NCBI GenBank assembly: GCA_914767715.1
Contig: OU612070.1
Location: 18,156,025 to 18,220,024, forward strand
Source of the DNA: Membranipora membranacea
Taxonomy: Eukaryota > Bryozoa > Gymnolaemata > Cheilostomatida > Membraniporidae
Length of the DNA: 64,000 bases
Direction: 5' to 3'
A program made the position numbers and the translations under genes. Below are positions 62,046 to 64,000 of this stretch, piece after piece (positions within the stretch are counted from its first letter, which is position 1; every line of letters begins with the position of its first letter). The notes beneath the pieces were generated by a model, which had not been told where the DNA came from, made no database searches, and saw only the letters and a program-made list of their open reading frames with translations.

Positions 62046-64000
62046 AAGATTTCCATGTCATTAAAGGGATAGAGAGACTTGAATTATATATAATTTCTTG
62101 CAAAATTCAAAATGGAGATTTTGAATATATCAACGAATCCACTTTTTTTTAAACTGGTCACATACCAAAACTTCGCGGGCCTATAGACTATAGACTAGTA
62201 TTACCAAAATACAAGCTAGTGACTACAGAAACACAGTGACAGTCAGACCAATGAGTTAGTCAGACAGTGTGATATTTATAGTTTTAGTACCAATACAACT
62301 TATTATATCAACTTACTCCATGTGTCACTGCACAGTGCTATTGGCATGATACTCAGCCAAAAATAAACACCACAATAATCTGAACATACTCGGATGAGTC
62401 AGTGAGGTACACTACATCATACCACCAGTGACCAATGAACTAAGGTTTAGTTAGTTCATTGATACCACTACTCTACTTACTACTGACTACCAGCCAGAAG
62501 ATTCAGATTGAGATACTAGAGTAGATAGCTATTTATCTTGTTATCTTACTGTAACTATACTCTGAGATATAATATAGTCTATGACTACTATTAGACTATT
62601 GAAACCGGTGCGGTAGCACTCACAGATTTAAACTGTTATAACATCACCACCACTACAATACGAAGCTACTCTAAGTTATCAGCAGGTGTATAAAATCAGT
62701 CATTCTCAGGTCAGTGTGGGTGACTCAGTAGGTTGACTGCCACTCTATAGTGGATGCACACATCAGTTAACAGCCATATTATTACCTGTACAAACAATTC
62801 AAGTTAGACCATCAGATTCCTTTATAGCGTGAGTTGGTAAGTAATGTAGTCGTTGAGTTGCGCACCGATTTATTTATACCATAACTTCTTGCTCTCAATT
62901 TGATGCTAAGAAATAAAAGATTTTATGGAATAACACTTATTGTTAAGTTAACTTGATTTGGCAGCAGCTCAAAACATTAAAAACACAAATATTCATCAGC
63001 AAATATAGATTGAATGAAAGTGAGAAAGAGCATGAGCTTTGTACCTACAAACTAACAATGAGGTCTCTTTTCCCATTTGCTTTGCTTAAAGGTGATGGTT
63101 TCATCATGCAGTATTTGTATGATAAACAATACCAGCACTCAACTTGGAGGACATGGCACTGTTAGTTTTGGTCCAGAAGTCCTTCCTAACTGTAATGCAA
63201 TATTCATCTTTTAGCACAGCATCATGGGAAGGGGCCCGGGGGTGATGCTAAGTTTACTGCGAGGACCAGGGCTTTCTATGCCCTCAACCATGAGAATTAC
63301 CGCTAAGGCTGTTATATTTGTTTGTGAAGCTCATTTTAGAATTTCTGCACTGTCATTTTGTAACTACTGTTATAGGTTGTAAACTATGATGTAAGATGGT
63401 AAGAAGAACTCAAAAATTATATAAATCCTCTGATGGGAAAAAATATATATATAAAAGCTGAAGGCCTATATTTTGCTTTTTATTATATTTCAGCACACTG
63501 ATATAAAATGGATATGGTATAATTTGAAATACAAGCACAGTCTGTCAAACCTCGTACAAGTAAGTAAATACAGGACAGGGGTAAGGAGTTTGTTATCACA
63601 TAGTTTTCCTTTCTAGAACCATCGCTAATAGGCTCATTATCTAATCAATTGATAAATTGGTGACTATTTCCGTTGTGAGGAAATGAGACTTGAATATGTA
63701 ACTTTTCTTTTGACAATATAATCAGAAGAGTTAAATTCTGTTGGAGTCAGCCAGAAATACTAACTAATCTTGATCAAAATGTTCCATCAGCCAATTTATT
63801 CTAGAAATGTAGGTGTTAGTATTTTACATGTGTGCATTTATATCCTGCAACCCTCCTGCATCCCTCTTGCACATCTCAGTCCCTCGGAATTGGTAAACAA
63901 TTATTACATATTTTTGATGTGACCAACCTTTCAGCGACTATACCAAATCAGCTAATCTGTCCCAAAAAAAAATCGACACTGTGCAAATATACTTTCGTCT
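62046..64000. other. AT-rich right end, nothing coding recognised
   Basis: Contains the palindrome at 62433-62461, short TA runs and an unrecognised open frame at 62953-63165 without splice or motif support. It may include the promoter region of the minus-strand SGNH-exon gene, but no element can be pinned down. Confidence 0.4.

Overview
This is a eukaryotic, most likely invertebrate metazoan, window. The genes are split by canonical GT-AG introns, the base composition is AT-rich, and introns and intergenic DNA are crowded with hAT-like and MITE elements, LINE fragments, tRNA-derived SINE-like repeats and tandem arrays. No prokaryotic operon, rRNA gene or CRISPR array is visible. The combination of a DUF4062-NACHT-propeller gene, LINE remnants and a transposon-type SGNH esterase suggests a marine invertebrate (sponge, cnidarian or lophotrochozoan). 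I cannot place the species.

Left part (1253-37318, minus strand): one large gene of about 37 recognisable coding exons. It encodes a NACHT and WD-repeat (NWD1/NWD2-like) protein of roughly 2,100 residues. Going down in coordinate, the order is an acidic N-terminus, a DUF4062-type domain, the NACHT ATPase, a helical/winged-helix region, long beta-propeller repeats and a C-terminal tail ending in the CaaX-like sequence CAIL. I assembled it exon by exon from splice signals and matching codon phases. One junction (7755 to 6146) is unresolved. Its introns hold hAT elements, two LINE remnants, an array of about 30 copies of a 43-bp unit with a 6-unit higher-order period, several MITE families, and an inverted copy of one of its own exons.

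Middle (37319-44701): intergenic or 5' untranslated DNA with two 5'-truncated LINE copies. One is split by a foldback element flanked by a 10-bp target duplication; removing the element joins the LINE reading frame. Then MMAB (44702-46746, plus strand), a complete six-exon gene for mitochondrial cob(I)alamin adenosyltransferase (228 residues), transcribed away from the NACHT-WD gene.

Right part (46747-64000): repeat-rich DNA with a transposon nested in a transposon (49250-51933) and a 1.6-kb hAT element (52952-54582). A seven-exon minus-strand gene (56088-60764, 404 residues) follows, in which every exon is phase 0 and the second exon alone encodes a transposon-type SGNH esterase domain. The far right holds a perfect 34-bp hairpin directly abutting three 248-bp tandem repeats.

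The genes do not form an obvious pathway: an NLR/STAND-type signalling ATPase, a B12 enzyme and an unrecognised protein carrying an esterase cassette. The most unusual material is the CaaX-terminated NACHT-WD protein, the skippable esterase exon, the intronic inverted exon copy, and a set of 32-43 bp TIR-only micro-elements with 8-bp target duplications.
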